From positions 62,001 to 126,000 of the forward strand of contig UQQR01000001.1 in assembly GCA_900543215.1 (NCBI GenBank): 64,000 nucleotides of DNA, written 5' to 3'. Shown one piece after another: positions 16,690 through 26,367 of the stretch. The position numbers and the translations under genes were made by a program. Each line of letters opens with the position of its first letter. The stretch's first letter is position 1. This DNA comes from an uncultured Oscillospiraceae bacterium (GTDB lineage: Bacteria; Bacillota; Clostridia; Oscillospirales; Acutalibacteraceae). The notes below the pieces were generated by a model that saw nothing but the letters and a program-made list of their open reading frames with translations, was not told where the DNA came from and did not search any database.

Positions 16690-18630
16690 TTTATTTATCT
16701 TATCACGCAGATATGCGGCGTGTTCAAATTCAAGAATTTTTGCAGCCTGCTTCATTTCGTTTGTAAGGCGTTTTATTTCTGCCTCGCGTTCAAGCCTTGA
16801 CATTTTTGAAACAGGCTTATCCGATTTAACCTTTTGACCTATTTCTATTATATCACGCACATCCTTTATGACCGTTTCGGGGGTAATTCCGTGCTCTTCG
16901 TTGTAACGGTTCTGTATGGTGCGGCGGCGTTCGGTTTCGGAAATTGCCCTTTCCATTGACGGGGTAACGCTGTCGGCATACATTATTACTTCTCCGTGAG
17001 CGTTTCTTGCCGCTCTGCCTATTGTCTGAACAAGAGAGGTCTCACTGCGCAAAAATCCCTCCTTATCGGCGTCTAAGATTGCTACAAGTGACACCTCCGG
17101 TATATCAAGACCTTCACGCAAAAGATTTATGCCGACAAGTACATCAAACCCTCCGAGCCTCAAATCCCTTATTATTTCCATTCTTTCCATTGTGTCAATA
17201 TCGTAATGCATATATTTGACCTTAATATCAAGCCCCAAAAGGTAATCGGTAAGGTCCTCCGCCATTTTTTTAGTGAGTGTTGTAATCAGTACTCGCTCTT
17301 TTTTTTCGGTACGCATATTGATTTCGGAAACAAGGTCGTCTATCTGCCCCTCGGACGGGCGCACCGAAATAAGAGGGTCAAGAAGTCCCGTAGGACGGAT
17401 GACCTGCTCAACTATCTGCGCGGCGTGATCCTTTTCAAATTCGCCGGGCGTTGCCGAAACAAAAACAGCCTGATTTACATGTTTGTAAAACTCCTCAAAG
17501 TTAAGCGGGCGGTTATCAAATGCCGACGGAAGCCTGAAGCCGTATTTTACAAGATTTTCTTTTCTCGCGCGGTCGCCGCCGTACATACCTCTTACCTGCG
17601 GTAAAGTAACATGGGATTCGTCTACAAACAGCAAATAATCATCGGGGAAATAGTCAAGCAGAGTTGAAGGCATACTTCCCGGTTTTCTTCGAGACAGTAC
17701 TCTCGAATAGTTTTCAACGCCTTTACAGGTGCCGATTTCACGGAGCATTTCAATATCGTATTCGGTGCGCTGACGGATACGCTGCGCCTCAATCAGCTGT
17801 CCGTTCTCATTAAAGAATTTTACTCTTTCTTCCATTTCTTCCTTGATTTCGGCAAGCGCCTCCTCAAGCTTATCGTGAGAGACTATATAATGCGACGCGG
17901 GATAAATCGCCGCGTGAGAAAGAAATGCCTTGACCTCGCCCGTTACGGTGTTGATTTCGCTTATGCGGTCAATTTCATCACCGAAAAATTCTACTCTGAT
18001 TGCGTTTTCATATGCGTTTGCCGGGTATATTTCAACCGTATCTCCCCTTACACGGAACTTGTTGCGGACAAAATTGACATCATTGCGCTCGTACTGCAAA
18101 TCGACAAGCTTATGCAGCAGCTCGTCACGGCTTTTCTCCATTCCCGTGCGAAGTGATATGATCATACTTTTGTAATCAATAGGGTCACCCAAGGAATAAA
18201 TACAGGAAACGCTTGCCACTATAATAACATCACGGCGTTCGGAAAGTGCACAGGTGGCGGAATGGCGGAGCTTGTCTATCTCGTCGTTTATTGCGGAATC
18301 CTTTTCGATATAGGTGTCACTCCCCGGTATATAAGCCTCCGGCTGGTAATAATCGTAGTATGATACAAAGTATTCAACGGCGTTATTCGGGAAAAATTCG
18401 CGGAACTCACTGCAAAGTTGTGCGGCAAGGGTTTTATTGTGGGCGAGCACGAGCGTAGGGCGGTTGACATTAGCTATTATATTCGCCATAGTAAAGGTCT
18501 TGCCCGAACCCGTAACGCCTAACAAAACCTGTTCCTTTAAGCCGTTTTTTACACCTTCCGTAAGCTTTTCAATAGCCTCGGGTTGATCGCCCGTCGGCTT
18601 ATATTTTGATACAAGTTCAAATTGTTCCAC
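16672..18630 (-). CDS. uvrB: Excinuclease ABC subunit B
   Basis: Helicase-like subunit of nucleotide excision repair that verifies damage and recruits UvrC. The 652-residue protein has Walker A GVTGSGKT near residue 40, the beta-hairpin region YYDYYQPEAYIP near 92-103, the DESH motif (FVDESHVTLPQ) and a C-terminal UVR domain ending at the stop. It follows the GNAT gene by 17 bases and probably shares the promoter upstream of the cyclophilin gene. Confidence 0.97.
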   Translation of the reverse strand: MEQFELVSKYKPTGDQPEAIEKLTEGVKNGLKEQVLLGVTGSGKTFTMANIIANVNRPTLVLAHNKTLAAQLCSEFREFFPNNAVEYFVSYYDYYQPEAYIPGSDTYIEKDSAINDEIDKLRHSATCALSERRDVIIVASVSCIYSLGDPIDYKSMIISLRTGMEKSRDELLHKLVDLQYERNDVNFVRNKFRVRGDTVEIYPANAYENAIRVEFFGDEIDRISEINTVTGEVKAFLSHAAIYPASHYIVSHDKLEEALAEIKEEMEERVKFFNENGQLIEAQRIRQRTEYDIEMLREIGTCKGVENYSRVLSRRKPGSMPSTLLDYFPDDYLLFVDESHVTLPQVRGMYGGDRARKENLVKYGFRLPSAFDNRPLNFEEFYKHVNQAVFVSATPGEFEKDHAAQIVEQVIRPTGLLDPLISVRPSEGQIDDLVSEINMRTEKKERVLITTLTKKMAEDLTDYLLGLDIKVKYMHYDIDTMERMEIIRDLRLGGFDVLVGINLLREGLDIPEVSLVAILDADKEGFLRSETSLVQTIGRAARNAHGEVIMYADSVTPSMERAISETERRRTIQNRYNEEHGITPETVIKDVRDIIEIGQKVKSDKPVSKMSRLEREAEIKRLTNEMKQAAKILEFEHAAYLRDKINKLRNQK

Positions 18631-18647
18631 AGTATTTTCCTTTCATT

Positions 18648-19139
18648 TTACAGGCGTTCGTATGCTATTCTTGGGCTGCCGTCATCGGTATAGATAGTTC
18701 CCCGTTCGGTAAATCCGTTTTTCAGTATCTGCCTTTGCATGACCTTATTGTCCTTATACGTATCAATTCGCAGGTGCGAAATTTTTGTAAGACAAAACCC
18801 TACTGCGGCTGACAGTACGCCGTGTATCTTGCCGTCGCTTGCGACGCGGTGTATAGCGCCGTATTCGGTATCGGACAGCCAGCTGCCGCTTTCAATAACG
18901 GCGTAGGTCGGGTCAACGCCTATTATAAACGCAAAAACTCCGTGTACACTGTCGTTTTCTTCAATTACAAACAGCCTGCCGTTTTCTATATCGTCTGCAA
19001 TAAGCTCCTTTGGCGGAAAGACTTTTCCCCACTGATTAGGGTTGCCGTTTTTCGCCATAAATTCCCGCGCGGCGGAATATATTTGCATAATACCGTTTAA
19101 GTCATTTTTTTCAGCCGGCCGTATACAAGCGTTAACCAA
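18648..19139 (-). CDS. GNAT-family N-acetyltransferase
   Basis: About 163 residues. It begins CIRPAEKNDLNGIMQIY, the usual first strand and helix of GNAT enzymes, and continues with a central sheet and an acetyl-CoA-binding region near HGVLSAAVGFCL. The substrate is unknown. I prefer the TTG at 19139 because GGGAG lies eight bases upstream. A GTG at 19175 would give 175 residues but has no ribosome-binding site. It lies between the cyclophilin gene and uvrB. Confidence 0.75.
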   Translation of the reverse strand: MVNACIRPAEKNDLNGIMQIYSAAREFMAKNGNPNQWGKVFPPKELIADDIENGRLFVIEENDSVHGVFAFIIGVDPTYAVIESGSWLSDTEYGAIHRVASDGKIHGVLSAAVGFCLTKISHLRIDTYKDNKVMQRQILKNGFTERGTIYTDDGSPRIAYERL

Positions 19140-19190
19140 ATTAAAAACTCCCTGCCTAATAAAAATAAAGCGCACTCGGCGCCTTATTTT

Positions 19191-19787
19191 TTATAATACC
19201 GTTATGTCAATGGAATTGATTATTACATCGTCTGTCGGGACATCATTCACGGTGTTGACCGCCGCAATGCCGTCAACAACATCCAAACCCTCGTATACCT
19301 GACCGAATACCGTGTGACGGAAATCAAGCCACGGAGTGCCGCCGAGCTTTGCATAAGCCTCCCTTACCTCGGTCGGGAAGCCGCTGTCGGCAAGGTCCTT
19401 CATCTGCTCAAGCATAGCCGCAGGCGCCGCGTTCGCCTGAACAATAAAGAACTGGCTTCCGTTTGTTCCCGGGCCTGCGTTCGCCATTGAAAGCGCACCT
19501 CTTAAATTGTGAAGATCGGGGTCGAATTCATCCTCGAACTTTCCGCCCCATATCGATTCACCGCCTGTGCCGTTGCCGAGCGGATCGCCGCCCTGAATCA
19601 TAAAATCCTTTATAACACGGTGAAATTTAAGACCGTTATAATAGCCGTTTTTTGCGTGAGTTATAAAATTCTCTGCGGTTTTCGGAGTTTTGTCGGGGAA
19701 AAGCTTGATTTTAATATCTCCCATACTTGTATGCATTGTTGCCACGGTATCGCCTGCCGCAGGCATTGTAAGCTGAATATTTGCCAT
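19191..19787 (-). CDS. Cyclophilin-type peptidyl-prolyl cis-trans isomerase
   Basis: A 198-residue cytosolic cyclophilin with no signal peptide. Family motifs are FHRVIKDFMIQGGDP (including the catalytic Arg), SMANAGPGTNGSQFFI and HTVFGQV near the C-terminus. It carries an extra loop of about 20 residues before the last strands, as in other clostridial members. It heads an operon with the GNAT gene and uvrB. Its promoter region is interleaved with that of nrdR. Confidence 0.93.
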   Translation of the reverse strand: MANIQLTMPAAGDTVATMHTSMGDIKIKLFPDKTPKTAENFITHAKNGYYNGLKFHRVIKDFMIQGGDPLGNGTGGESIWGGKFEDEFDPDLHNLRGALSMANAGPGTNGSQFFIVQANAAPAAMLEQMKDLADSGFPTEVREAYAKLGGTPWLDFRHTVFGQVYEGLDVVDGIAAVNTVNDVPTDDVIINSIDITVL

Positions 19788-19815
19788 GATATTCTCCTTA
19801 ATATGATTATTTTTA

Positions 19816-19850
19816 CTTGTATTTTACTACTATATATAGTATAATACAAG
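19816..19850. promoter_or_regulatory. Interleaved divergent promoters around an NrdR-box-like palindrome
   Basis: Rightward: TTGTAT at 19817-19822 and TATAAT at 19840-19845, spacer 17 (nrdR). Leftward: TTGTAT read from 19849 to 19844 and TAAAAT read from 19826 to 19821, spacer 17 (cyclophilin). Between them lies the perfect palindrome TACTATATATAGTA at 19828-19841, whose core CTATATATAG fits the NrdR-box core CwAtATaTwG. Confidence 0.6.
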
Positions 19851-19883
19851 TGTTTTTTAAAGAAAATGTGAGGAGAAATTAAA

Positions 19884-20339
19884 ATGAAATGTCCTTTTTG
19901 CGGTTACGAAGAAAGTAAGGTCATAGACTCAAGACCAACAGACGAGGGACAGCGCATCCGCCGCCGCCGTGAATGTTTGAATTGCGCCAAGCGCTTTACA
20001 ACCTATGAAATTATAGAAAGTCTGCCGATAATTGTAATCAAAAAAGATAAATCCCGTGAGGCGTTCAACAGGGACAAGCTTATGACGGGTCTCTTGCGTG
20101 CCTGTGAAAAGCGTCCGGTATCGATAGATACGCTTGATACGCTCATTGACGAGATTGAAACAACGCTTCAGAATTCACTCGACCGTGAGGTAAGCAGTGA
20201 AAAAATCGGCGAGCTTGTTATGGAAAAGCTAAAGAAGATTGATGAGGTAGCGTATGTTCGTTTTGCCTCGGTTTACCGCCAGTTTAAGGATATAAACACA
20301 TTTATGAAGGAGCTTAACAAGCTGCTCAATAACGATTGA
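19884..20339 (+). CDS. nrdR: Transcriptional repressor NrdR
   Basis: Nucleotide-sensing repressor of ribonucleotide reductase genes. The 151-residue protein has an N-terminal zinc ribbon (CPFCGYEESKV and CLNCAKRF, with RIRRRRE between) followed by an ATP-cone at about residues 49-139. The ATG follows GTGAGGAG. A candidate NrdR box lies in its own promoter, suggesting autoregulation. No ribonucleotide reductase gene is in the window. The stop overlaps the region just before gltX. Confidence 0.97.
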   Translation: MKCPFCGYEESKVIDSRPTDEGQRIRRRRECLNCAKRFTTYEIIESLPIIVIKKDKSREAFNRDKLMTGLLRACEKRPVSIDTLDTLIDEIETTLQNSLDREVSSEKIGELVMEKLKKIDEVAYVRFASVYRQFKDINTFMKELNKLLNND

Positions 20340-20359
20340 TTAAGGGTAAAGTGAATACT

Positions 20360-22012
20360 ATGAACGAAAACGAGAGAATGGCGGAGCTGCTGCTCCCTGA
20401 TATAAAAAAGACGCCCGATTATTATGAGGAACTTTATAAGCCACGAGAGCTTAAGGAGGGCGCAAGGGTTACAAGAATAGCGCCGAGCCCCACAGGCTAT
20501 CTGCACTTAGGCACGCTGTTTACCGCACTTGTGAACCGTATTACAGCCACCTCTACGGGCGGTGTGTTTTACACAAGAATTGAGGATACTGACAAAAAGC
20601 GTGAGGTTAAGGGCGGTATTGAAGATATTATAGACGGTCTTGACCGTTTCGGAATTACCATAGACGAGGGCTTTATAAGCGGCAGCGAGCAAAAGGGCGA
20701 ATACGGCCCCTATAAACAGAGCGACCGTGCGGAGATATATCAGACCTACGCAAAGGAACTTATACGCAAGGGTCTTGCCTACCCCTGCTTCTGCACAGCC
20801 GAGGAGCTTGATGAGGTACGCAAAATACAAGATGAGCGGAAAATACGCACCGGCTATCACGGCGAATGGGCAAAGCACAGAAATATTACCGCCGACGAAG
20901 CCGAAGCGCTCATTAACGAGGGTAAGCCCTATGTGGTGAGGTTAAAGTCACCGGGCAGTGAGGATAACAGGGTTGTTTTTGACGACTGCATTAAGGGAAA
21001 AATAGAAATGCCCGAGAATGATGAGGATTTTGTTATTTTAAAATCCGACGGTATACCGACATATCATTTTGCGCACGCTGTTGACGATCATTTAATGCGC
21101 ACCACCCATGTTTTAAGGGGCGACGAATGGATCTCGTCCGTTCCTAAGCACTTACAGCTTTTCAAGCTTTTAGGTTTTAAGCCGCCGAAATACGGTCATA
21201 TTTCCCCTATTATGAAGCTGGACGGAGGCGCAAAACGCAAAATTTCCAAGCGCAAGGACCCCGAAGCCGCGGTTCATTTCTTTGCGGAGGAAGGGTATGA
21301 CAGCAGCAGTGTTATTGAATATCTTATGACCATTGCTGCCTCCGACTTTGAGGATTGGCGTAGGGCAAATCCCGCCGAATCGTATAAAAAGTTCAAATTC
21401 AATCTTAAGAAAATGAGCGTATCGGGCGCTTTGTTTGACGCGGATAAGCTTAACGATGTAAGCAAGACCTGTGTTTCCCGTTTTTCGGGAGAGGAGGTTT
21501 ATTCCAAGCTTACCGACTGGGCAAAGGAGTTTGACGGTGACTTCTACACTCTCTTAACCCGTAATCCCGAATATACAAAGGCAATGCTTTCCATTGACCG
21601 TGATGTACCGAAGCCGCGCAAGGATATTGCAAAGTGGAGCGAGGCTAAGGATTATTTTTCTTACTTCTTCCACGAAACCTATGTTAACACGCTTGAGCTT
21701 CCCGAAAATATATCCGCGGGCGATGCTAAGGAATTTCTTAAAAGATACAAAGCGGTATATAATTCTTCCGATGACCGACAGCGTTGGTTTGAAAAAATCA
21801 AATTAATAGCGCCCGAAATCGGATTTGCGGCTGAAACAAAGCAGTATAAAGCAAATCCGCAGGAATTCAAGGGCCACGCAGGCGATTTAAGCACAGTGCT
21901 CAGAATTGCCGTCACCGGCAGGCGCAACACGCCTGACCTTTGCAGCATTATGCAGGTATTGGGTTATGACACCTGTATTTCCCGTATAGATGCGGCAATC
22001 AACGAATTATAA
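20360..22012 (+). CDS. gltX: Glutamate--tRNA ligase
   Basis: Class I aminoacyl-tRNA synthetase of about 550 residues. The HIGH-type motif is GYLHLGTL near residue 45 and the KMSKS-type motif is KISKRKD near 298. Between them is the family sequence TYHFAHAVDDHLM and LRGDEWISS. The N-terminal lead of about 30 residues (LLLPDIKKTPDYYEELY) is typical of a clostridial subgroup. The start is the ATG at 20360; a GTG at 20351, four bases after AAGGG, is an alternative. glnS follows 14 bases later, so charging with Glu and Gln is encoded together. Confidence 0.93.
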   Translation: MNENERMAELLLPDIKKTPDYYEELYKPRELKEGARVTRIAPSPTGYLHLGTLFTALVNRITATSTGGVFYTRIEDTDKKREVKGGIEDIIDGLDRFGITIDEGFISGSEQKGEYGPYKQSDRAEIYQTYAKELIRKGLAYPCFCTAEELDEVRKIQDERKIRTGYHGEWAKHRNITADEAEALINEGKPYVVRLKSPGSEDNRVVFDDCIKGKIEMPENDEDFVILKSDGIPTYHFAHAVDDHLMRTTHVLRGDEWISSVPKHLQLFKLLGFKPPKYGHISPIMKLDGGAKRKISKRKDPEAAVHFFAEEGYDSSSVIEYLMTIAASDFEDWRRANPAESYKKFKFNLKKMSVSGALFDADKLNDVSKTCVSRFSGEEVYSKLTDWAKEFDGDFYTLLTRNPEYTKAMLSIDRDVPKPRKDIAKWSEAKDYFSYFFHETYVNTLELPENISAGDAKEFLKRYKAVYNSSDDRQRWFEKIKLIAPEIGFAAETKQYKANPQEFKGHAGDLSTVLRIAVTGRRNTPDLCSIMQVLGYDTCISRIDAAINEL

Positions 22013-22026
22013 AGGAGTTTTTTACA

Positions 22027-23715
22027 GTGTCTGAAGAAATTTTAAGGGATGAGAATACTTCTTCTCCCTCCAACTTCATACTTGATTTTATTGACGAGGA
22101 TCTAAAGGAAGGCGTTTACGACAGAGTACAGACCCGTTTCCCGCCCGAACCCAACGGTTATCTTCATATCGGTCACGCAAAGGCTATATGCATTGACTTT
22201 GCGACTGCTGAAAAATACGGCGGTATCTGCAATTTAAGGCTTGACGACACCAACCCGACAAAGGAAGAAACAGAATATGTCGAGGCAATAGAGGAAGATA
22301 TTAAATGGCTCGGCTTTAAGTGGCAGAATGTTTACTATGCGTCCGATTATTTTGATTATATCTATGAATGTGCTTTAAAACTTATTGACAAGGGTCTTGC
22401 TTATGTTGACGAAGGCTCTGCCGATGAAATAAGGGAAATGCGCGGTACTCTTACAGAACCCGGCAAAAACAGCCCTTACCGCGACCGCCCGATAGAGGAA
22501 ACACGGGAGCTTTTTGCCCGTATGACAAACGGCGAATTTGAAAACGGCGCAATGGTTTTAAGGGCAAAGATAGATATGTCATCTTCGAACCTTAATATGC
22601 GCGACCCGATAATTTACCGTATTATGAAAGCGCATCACCACCGCACAGGCGATAAATGGTGTGTTTATCCTATGTACGATTTTGCCCATCCGCTAAGCGA
22701 CGCTAAGGAGGGTGTTACACATTCACTTTGCTCTTTGGAATTTGAAAACCACCGTCCGCTTTATAATTGGGTGCTTGAAGCACTTGATATACCCAATCCC
22801 CCGAGACAGATAGAATTTGCAAGAATGAATGTAAATTATACACTTACAAGCAAGCGCAAATGCTTAAAGCTTGTTAATGACGGTCTTGTAAGCGGCTGGG
22901 ACGACCCGAGAATGGCGACTATCTGCGGAATAAGGCGCAGAGGTTATCCCGCAGAGGCAGTTCGTGATTTTGTTGATAAAATCGGCGTTTCAAAGGCGTA
23001 CAGCGTAATCGACTATGCCCTGCTTGAATCCTGCGTGCGTGATAATCTTAATGAAAGTGCCGACCGCGCTATGGCTGTATTAAATCCGTTAAAGGTTGTA
23101 ATAGACAATTATCCCGACGGCAAAACAGAGGAAATTGCTATTGACATCAACCCCTCAAAACCGGAGCTTGGAAAGCGCAGCGTTACCTTTTCAAAGGAAA
23201 TATATATCGAGCAGGACGATTTTATGCTTGACCCGCCCGGTAAATATTTCAGGCTCTGTCCTCAAAAGGAGGTTCGTCTTAAAGGCGCTTATTATATTAA
23301 GTATGCCTCGCACGAAACCGACGAAAACGGCAATATAACAGTAGTTCACTGTACCTACGATCCCGAAAGCTTCGGCGGACAAACGCCCGACGGCAGAAAG
23401 GTAAAGGGTACTCTGCACTGGGTAAGCGCCGACAACTGCTTTGATGCCGAGGTAAGACTTTACGACCGCCTGTTCAATGTTCCGAATCCGAGCGACGAGG
23501 AGGGTGTTTCGTCCTTTGCGGACAACCTCAACCCCGATTCACTTAAGGTTATAAACGGCTGTAAGCTTGATAAATCGTTAATGGGCGTTAAGCCGGGCGA
23601 TAAGTTCCAGTTTATGCGTCAGGGCTATTTCTGCGTCGATACTGACAGCACTGCGGAAAAAATCGTTTTTAACCGCACGGTGGCATTAAAGGATTCGTTT
23701 ACAAAGAAAGCATAA
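22027..23715 (+). CDS. glnS: Glutamine--tRNA ligase
   Basis: Class I synthetase of 562 residues charging tRNA-Gln directly. The catalytic domain has PPEPNGYLHIGHAKA near residue 38 and the GlnRS-type segment TLTSKRKCLKLV (KMSKS equivalent) near 277. The C-terminal two beta-barrels that read the anticodon are complete. The start is GTG at 22027 with AAAGGAG upstream. Having GlnRS suggests the organism does not rely only on GatCAB transamidation for Gln-tRNA. One base separates it from the Nif3-like gene. Confidence 0.95.
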   Translation: MSEEILRDENTSSPSNFILDFIDEDLKEGVYDRVQTRFPPEPNGYLHIGHAKAICIDFATAEKYGGICNLRLDDTNPTKEETEYVEAIEEDIKWLGFKWQNVYYASDYFDYIYECALKLIDKGLAYVDEGSADEIREMRGTLTEPGKNSPYRDRPIEETRELFARMTNGEFENGAMVLRAKIDMSSSNLNMRDPIIYRIMKAHHHRTGDKWCVYPMYDFAHPLSDAKEGVTHSLCSLEFENHRPLYNWVLEALDIPNPPRQIEFARMNVNYTLTSKRKCLKLVNDGLVSGWDDPRMATICGIRRRGYPAEAVRDFVDKIGVSKAYSVIDYALLESCVRDNLNESADRAMAVLNPLKVVIDNYPDGKTEEIAIDINPSKPELGKRSVTFSKEIYIEQDDFMLDPPGKYFRLCPQKEVRLKGAYYIKYASHETDENGNITVVHCTYDPESFGGQTPDGRKVKGTLHWVSADNCFDAEVRLYDRLFNVPNPSDEEGVSSFADNLNPDSLKVINGCKLDKSLMGVKPGDKFQFMRQGYFCVDTDSTAEKIVFNRTVALKDSFTKKA

Positions 23716-23716
23716 T

Positions 23717-24466
23717 ATGAAAGTTCGAGAGATTTTTGATTTTCTTAACCTTAATTTTCCCGTTGAAACTGCCTGTGGTTTTGATAATCCGGGCATTTTA
23801 ACGGGTGATCCTGATGCTTATGTGAACGGTGCCGTAATAGCGCTTGACTGCACCTTGCCCGTAATCGATACGGCTGTAAAAAACGGGTGTAATTTAATTA
23901 TTACGCATCATCCCGTAATATTTGAGCCGTTAAAATCCGTGCTTGCAGGCTCTCCTGTTTATGAGATTATTAAAAATGGGATTGCGGTCATTTCAATGCA
24001 CACAAACCTTGATATAGGCAAGGGCGGCGTAAATGACTCGCTCTGTAACGCTTTAGGGCTTTGCGATGTCAAAAAAATCACTGCCGCAGACGGCTTTATC
24101 TTAAATAAAGGGACTTTAAGCGAACCTGTTTTGTCGGGCGTGCTTGCGGAGTGTATAAACACTGCGCTTAATACACGGGTTAAATACAATCTTCCCGACA
24201 AAACAATTAAAAATGTTTTGGTTTGCTCAGGCAGCGGCGGAAATTATCTTTACGAAATTAAAAAGCATAAATGCGACGCTTTAATAACTGCTGATGTTAA
24301 GCATAACATCTTTATCGATGCTGTTAATCTCGGAGTTACGGTGTTTGACGCCGGTCATTTTGAAACCGAAAATACGGTAATTGAACCGCTTAAAAATATG
24401 CTGGAAACGCAGTTTAAAAATGTTAAATTTATTACCGACCTGTCATCTCCCGTATCATACAAATAA
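23717..24466 (+). CDS. Nif3-like dinuclear metal-centre protein
   Basis: A 249-residue DUF34/Nif3 (YqfO-type) protein without the PII-like insert. Metal-binding motifs are ITHHPVIF near residues 60-67 and MHTNLDIGKGGVND near 94-107, with a C-terminal DAGHFETE. Often labelled GTP cyclohydrolase 1 type 2; the real role is unsettled. In many Firmicutes it follows trmK. Here it is last in the nrdR-gltX-glnS run and ends at a shared terminator. Confidence 0.9.
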   Translation: MKVREIFDFLNLNFPVETACGFDNPGILTGDPDAYVNGAVIALDCTLPVIDTAVKNGCNLIITHHPVIFEPLKSVLAGSPVYEIIKNGIAVISMHTNLDIGKGGVNDSLCNALGLCDVKKITAADGFILNKGTLSEPVLSGVLAECINTALNTRVKYNLPDKTIKNVLVCSGSGGNYLYEIKKHKCDALITADVKHNIFIDAVNLGVTVFDAGHFETENTVIEPLKNMLETQFKNVKFITDLSSPVSYK

Positions 24467-24509
24467 AAAAACCGTGTTACTTCCTCTTTCGGGTGTAACG
24501 CGGTTTTTA
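24465..24509. terminator. Bidirectional terminator between Nif3-like gene and ftsH
   Basis: AAAAACCGTGTTAC pairs with GTAACGCGGTTTTT (one G-U) around a 14-base loop. It lies between convergent genes. Confidence 0.8.
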
Positions 24510-24514
24510 ACTTA

Positions 24515-26350
24515 TTAAGCATCCATTATAGCTCTGAAATCGTCGCCTGTAATCTTTTCCTTTTCAAACAAAACCTTAGCAACATCGTGAAGCTTGGGCA
24601 TTGCTTTATTGAGAATATCAAGCGCCTTTGTGTACTGCTTCATAACAACAGACTCAATTTCCTCGTCAATTGCCGCAGCAGTCTTTTCGGAATAATTCGG
24701 GGTTGAGGAGAAATCTCTGCCCAAAAATACCTCGTTATTATCGTGACCGTAGGTTACAAGACCCAACTTATCACTCATACCGAATTTGGTAACCATTTTA
24801 CGGGCTAAATCGGTAGCGCGTTCAATATCGTTTGACGCACCGGTACAAACATCATCCTGTGTAAGCTGCTCCGCCGCACGGCCGCCGAGCAATGAGCATA
24901 TCTGCTCTAACATCTGATTGCGTGAGGTGTGACCCTTTTCCTCGGTAGGAAGATACATTGTGTAGCCTGCCGCCATACCGCGCTGAATAATGGAAATTTG
25001 ATGAACGGGGTCCTGAGTCGGCAGATAGTAGGAAACTATTGCGTGACCTGCTTCATGATAAGCGGTAACCTTTTTATCCTTATCGCTCATAACATGGGAC
25101 TTCTTTTCAGTACCCATTACAACCTTGATGGTTGCTTCTTCTATTTCTTCCTGCGTAATCGCCTTTTTACGGTGGCGAACCGCAAGAAGTGCCGATTCAT
25201 TAAGGAGATTTGCAAGGTCTGCGCCCGTAAAGCCCGCGGTAGACTTTGCTATGGTTGCAAGGTTTACATCCGGACCTAAGGGCTTACCTCTTGAATGAAC
25301 CTTTAATATTTCTTCTCTGCCCTTGACATCGGGGTAATTAACGGTTATCTGACGGTCAAAACGACCGGGGCGCAAAAGCGCTTTATCAAGTATATCGGGA
25401 CGGTTTGTAGCCGCCATAACTATTACGCCCTCGTTAGCGCCGAAGCCGTCCATTTCAACAAGCAACTGGTTAAGGGTCTGTTCCCTTTCGTCGTGACCGC
25501 CGCCGAGACCTGCGCCTCTCTGACGGCCCACGGCGTCAATTTCGTCGATAAATATAATAGCGGGGGCTTCTTTTTTCGCTTCGCCAAACAAATCACGGAC
25601 GCGGGACGCACCAACGCCGACAAACATCTCAACAAAATCAGAGCCTGAAATTGAGAAAAACGGAACGCCTGCCTCCCCCGCAACCGCACGGGCAAGAAGT
25701 GTTTTACCCGTTCCGGGAGGGCCTACCAAAAGCACACCTTTAGGTATTTTAGCTCCGAGTTCGTTATACTTCTTGGGGTCTTTTAGGAAGTCAACGATTT
25801 CGGACATTTCCTCTTTTTCCTCGTCGGCGCCCGCAACATCGGCAAATGTGGTTTTGCGTTTGCCGTCGTCTTTTTTAACCTTGGCTTTGCCGAAGCCGAG
25901 CGTCTTATCGGCACCCATAGAAGCGTTCATACGCTTCATAACAAATACCCAGAAAAGTATCATTACGCCTATAAGAAGTATTGTAGGCAGAAGATTCATA
26001 ATCCAGGCGGCTTGTCCGCCCGACTTGTAATCGTATTTAATTACCTTATCCGTTCCCTTGTTTTCCTCGTTTATTTCTGATACGGAATCCTTAATGTCGT
26101 TGTAGAAAATCGAGGTGTCCGCAACGGTATAGCGGTATTTCTTGCCGTCATCACGCTTTGTGTAAATAAGCTCGCCGCTGTAAAGATTAAGCTGATACTC
26201 TGATATTTCGTTATTCTTTACCATGGAAACTATTTCGTAGTATTTTGTTTCAGCGGTGTTCTTTGAAAGGTATGAAACCGACATAATCGCAATTATAAAG
26301 ACTATCGGTATACCTATAAACAACAGCACATTTTTTAAATTCTTATTCAA
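24515..26350 (-). CDS. ftsH: ATP-dependent zinc metalloprotease FtsH
   Basis: Membrane-anchored AAA+ protease of 611 residues that degrades unfolded and regulatory membrane proteins. Two membrane segments (about residues 8-27 and 111-131) flank a small extracytoplasmic domain. The AAA domain has Walker A GPPGTGKT and Walker B IIFIDEIDAVGR; the second region of homology follows. The zinc site is HEAGH. The C-terminus is intact. It follows hpt by 17 bases, as in many Firmicutes. Confidence 0.97.
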   Translation of the reverse strand: MNKNLKNVLLFIGIPIVFIIAIMSVSYLSKNTAETKYYEIVSMVKNNEISEYQLNLYSGELIYTKRDDGKKYRYTVADTSIFYNDIKDSVSEINEENKGTDKVIKYDYKSGGQAAWIMNLLPTILLIGVMILFWVFVMKRMNASMGADKTLGFGKAKVKKDDGKRKTTFADVAGADEEKEEMSEIVDFLKDPKKYNELGAKIPKGVLLVGPPGTGKTLLARAVAGEAGVPFFSISGSDFVEMFVGVGASRVRDLFGEAKKEAPAIIFIDEIDAVGRQRGAGLGGGHDEREQTLNQLLVEMDGFGANEGVIVMAATNRPDILDKALLRPGRFDRQITVNYPDVKGREEILKVHSRGKPLGPDVNLATIAKSTAGFTGADLANLLNESALLAVRHRKKAITQEEIEEATIKVVMGTEKKSHVMSDKDKKVTAYHEAGHAIVSYYLPTQDPVHQISIIQRGMAAGYTMYLPTEEKGHTSRNQMLEQICSLLGGRAAEQLTQDDVCTGASNDIERATDLARKMVTKFGMSDKLGLVTYGHDNNEVFLGRDFSSTPNYSEKTAAAIDEEIESVVMKQYTKALDILNKAMPKLHDVAKVLFEKEKITGDDFRAIMDA

Positions 26351-26367
26351 GTGGAAAAGCCCCTTCC

